In this document: positions 5,459-6,093 of the stretch, piece after piece
How positions within the stretch are numbered: position 1 is the first letter of the stretch
How the letters are laid out: each line of letters begins with the position of its first letter
Source: Deltaproteobacteria bacterium
GTDB lineage: Bacteria > Myxococcota_A > UBA796
Direction: 5' to 3'
Length of the DNA stretch: 6,093 bases
NCBI GenBank assembly: GCA_002707085.1
Contig: PALY01000016.1
Coordinates: 76,436 to 82,528, forward strand
The notes under the pieces: generated by a model
The model's input: only the letters and a program-made list of their open reading frames with translations
Told to the model about the DNA's origin: nothing
The model's database searches: none
Made by a program: the position numbers and the translations under genes

Positions 5459-5986
5459 ATGAAGGGCGGAAAAGGCATTCATGGTGATTCGTTTTCGGTG
5501 CGTGTCGCATCTCCGAACGACGCTCCAGCCATCGCTGTCATTCATGTAGTGACGTGGCAACGGGTCTACCGCGGAATCATGTCGGACGCGTTTCTCGACA
5601 GCCTCCAACCCTGGCAGCGTGAGTCGATGTGGCAGCGCGTATTGAGTGAAGGAAGCGAGCAGGTCCACGTTTGCTCGGGTCCAGCAGGAATCGTGGGGTT
5701 TTCGAGTGCAGGACCCTGCCGCGATTCGACCACGGTAGCCGAGATCTATGCCATCTACGTCCACCCCTATCAATGGGGACAAGGCTATGGTTGGGTGCTG
5801 TTTTCGGAATCATGTGCAGCGATGCTTCGCCGCGGTTTTGAGCATCTTGTGCTGTGGGTTGCGACCGAAAACGACCAAGCACGAGCCTTTTATGAGCGCG
5901 CCGGAATGGTGGCAGATGGGGCCACCAAAACAGCATCCTTTGGCGACACACAGGTAGAAGAGATTCGCTACCGACTGGAGCTTTGA
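5459..5986 (+). CDS. GNAT family N-acetyltransferase
   Basis: This 175-residue soluble protein has the Gcn5-related acetyltransferase fold, which moves an acetyl group from acetyl-CoA to an amine. The first segment VRVASPNDAPAIAVIHVVTW (14-33) is the usual N-terminal strand and helix 1, followed by YRGIMSDAFLDSL (37-49). The central strand EIYAIYVHP (95-103) leads to the CoA pyrophosphate loop YQWGQGYGWVLF (104-115); tryptophan replaces the more common Q/R in Q/RxxGxG/A, a frequent variant. The C-terminal half has LVLWVATENDQARAFYERAG (130-149), the typical WV..N..A..FYe..GF-like motif, and ends EEIRYRLEL. The start is set by CGGAGAG four bases upstream. The substrate is not readable: candidates are a small amine, an antibiotic or a protein N-terminus. 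It is a single gene; the upstream terminator separates it from the LysM gene, and its link to the rest of the locus is only position. Confidence 0.9.
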   Translation: MKGGKGIHGDSFSVRVASPNDAPAIAVIHVVTWQRVYRGIMSDAFLDSLQPWQRESMWQRVLSEGSEQVHVCSGPAGIVGFSSAGPCRDSTTVAEIYAIYVHPYQWGQGYGWVLFSESCAAMLRRGFEHLVLWVATENDQARAFYERAGMVADGATKTASFGDTQVEEIRYRLEL

Positions 5987-6082
5987 GACCAAGGGGTCTG
6001 TCGAGTCACCGGGCGTGCAAAGTCTGACTGGAAAGAAGACGGAATGATTCGCAGGAAGTGCGGTTATGGTGTTTTCGTTTTC
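5987..6082 (+). other. Intergenic region after the acetyltransferase gene
   Basis: A short perfect hairpin, AGACC-AAGG-GGTCT (5986-5999), begins at the stop codon, but no T-run follows, so it is not a standard terminator. An ATG at 6044 opens a short frame running off the window edge, without a well-placed ribosome binding site. Nothing else is visible. Confidence 0.4.
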
Positions 6083-6093
6083 GAGGTGACAAT
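6083..6093 (+). promoter_or_regulatory. Strong ribosome binding site at the window edge; next gene probably starts at 6092
   Basis: GAGGTGA at 6083-6089 is followed by CA and then AT at the last two bases. If the next base is G, an ATG would sit at the right distance, as in the AAGAGGTGACCC-ATG arrangement before the radical SAM gene. Inference only. Confidence 0.45.

Noticed and set aside
5986..5999. Hairpin AGACC-AAGG-GGTCT at the acetyltransferase stop as a terminator
   Set aside because: The stem is only five pairs and is not followed by a run of T.

Overview
The window reads as a chromosomal segment of a Gram-negative bacterium with roughly balanced base composition. The evidence is a probable lipoprotein with a lipobox-like cysteine, exported and membrane proteins, GGAG/GAGGTGA ribosome binding sites and a standard rho-independent terminator. 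Proline-rich lipoproteins ending in a DxNxNxxxDxGEP loop, and LysM proteins with TPR and coiled-coil segments, suggest Myxococcota or another former 'Deltaproteobacteria' lineage. That placement is inference from style, not from a marker gene. I see no rRNA, tRNA, CRISPR array, insertion sequence or phage gene.

Layout: (1) 1-243, the 3' end of an unidentified plus-strand gene. (2) 230-1857, a minus-strand two-gene operon of a proline-rich lipoprotein followed by a family 2 glycosyltransferase, joined by an ATGA overlap. (3) About 1858-1924, a very compact divergent control region. (4) 1880-4194, a plus-strand three-gene operon: an isoprenylcysteine-methyltransferase-like membrane protein, a cobalamin-binding-type radical SAM enzyme, and a small secreted helical protein whose start overlaps the radical SAM stop codon (TAATG). 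(5) 4195-4344, a non-coding leader. (6) 4345-5304, a TPR / coiled-coil / one-TM / LysM envelope protein, closed by a strong terminator. (7) 5459-5986, a GNAT acetyltransferase. (8) 5987-6093, a gap ending in a strong ribosome binding site that probably serves a gene starting at 6092.

How they may work together: the divergent pair of operons combines a glycosyltransferase, two enzymes of families that often methylate or remodel lipids, cofactors or natural products, and two exported proteins. The simplest reading is an envelope- or lipid-modification locus, but no substrate can be read from the sequence. The most noteworthy points are the methyltransferase / radical SAM / secreted-protein operon, the LysM protein whose domain order is the reverse of FimV, the eight-G tract inside the glycosyltransferase, and the shared divergent promoter region with a palindrome.
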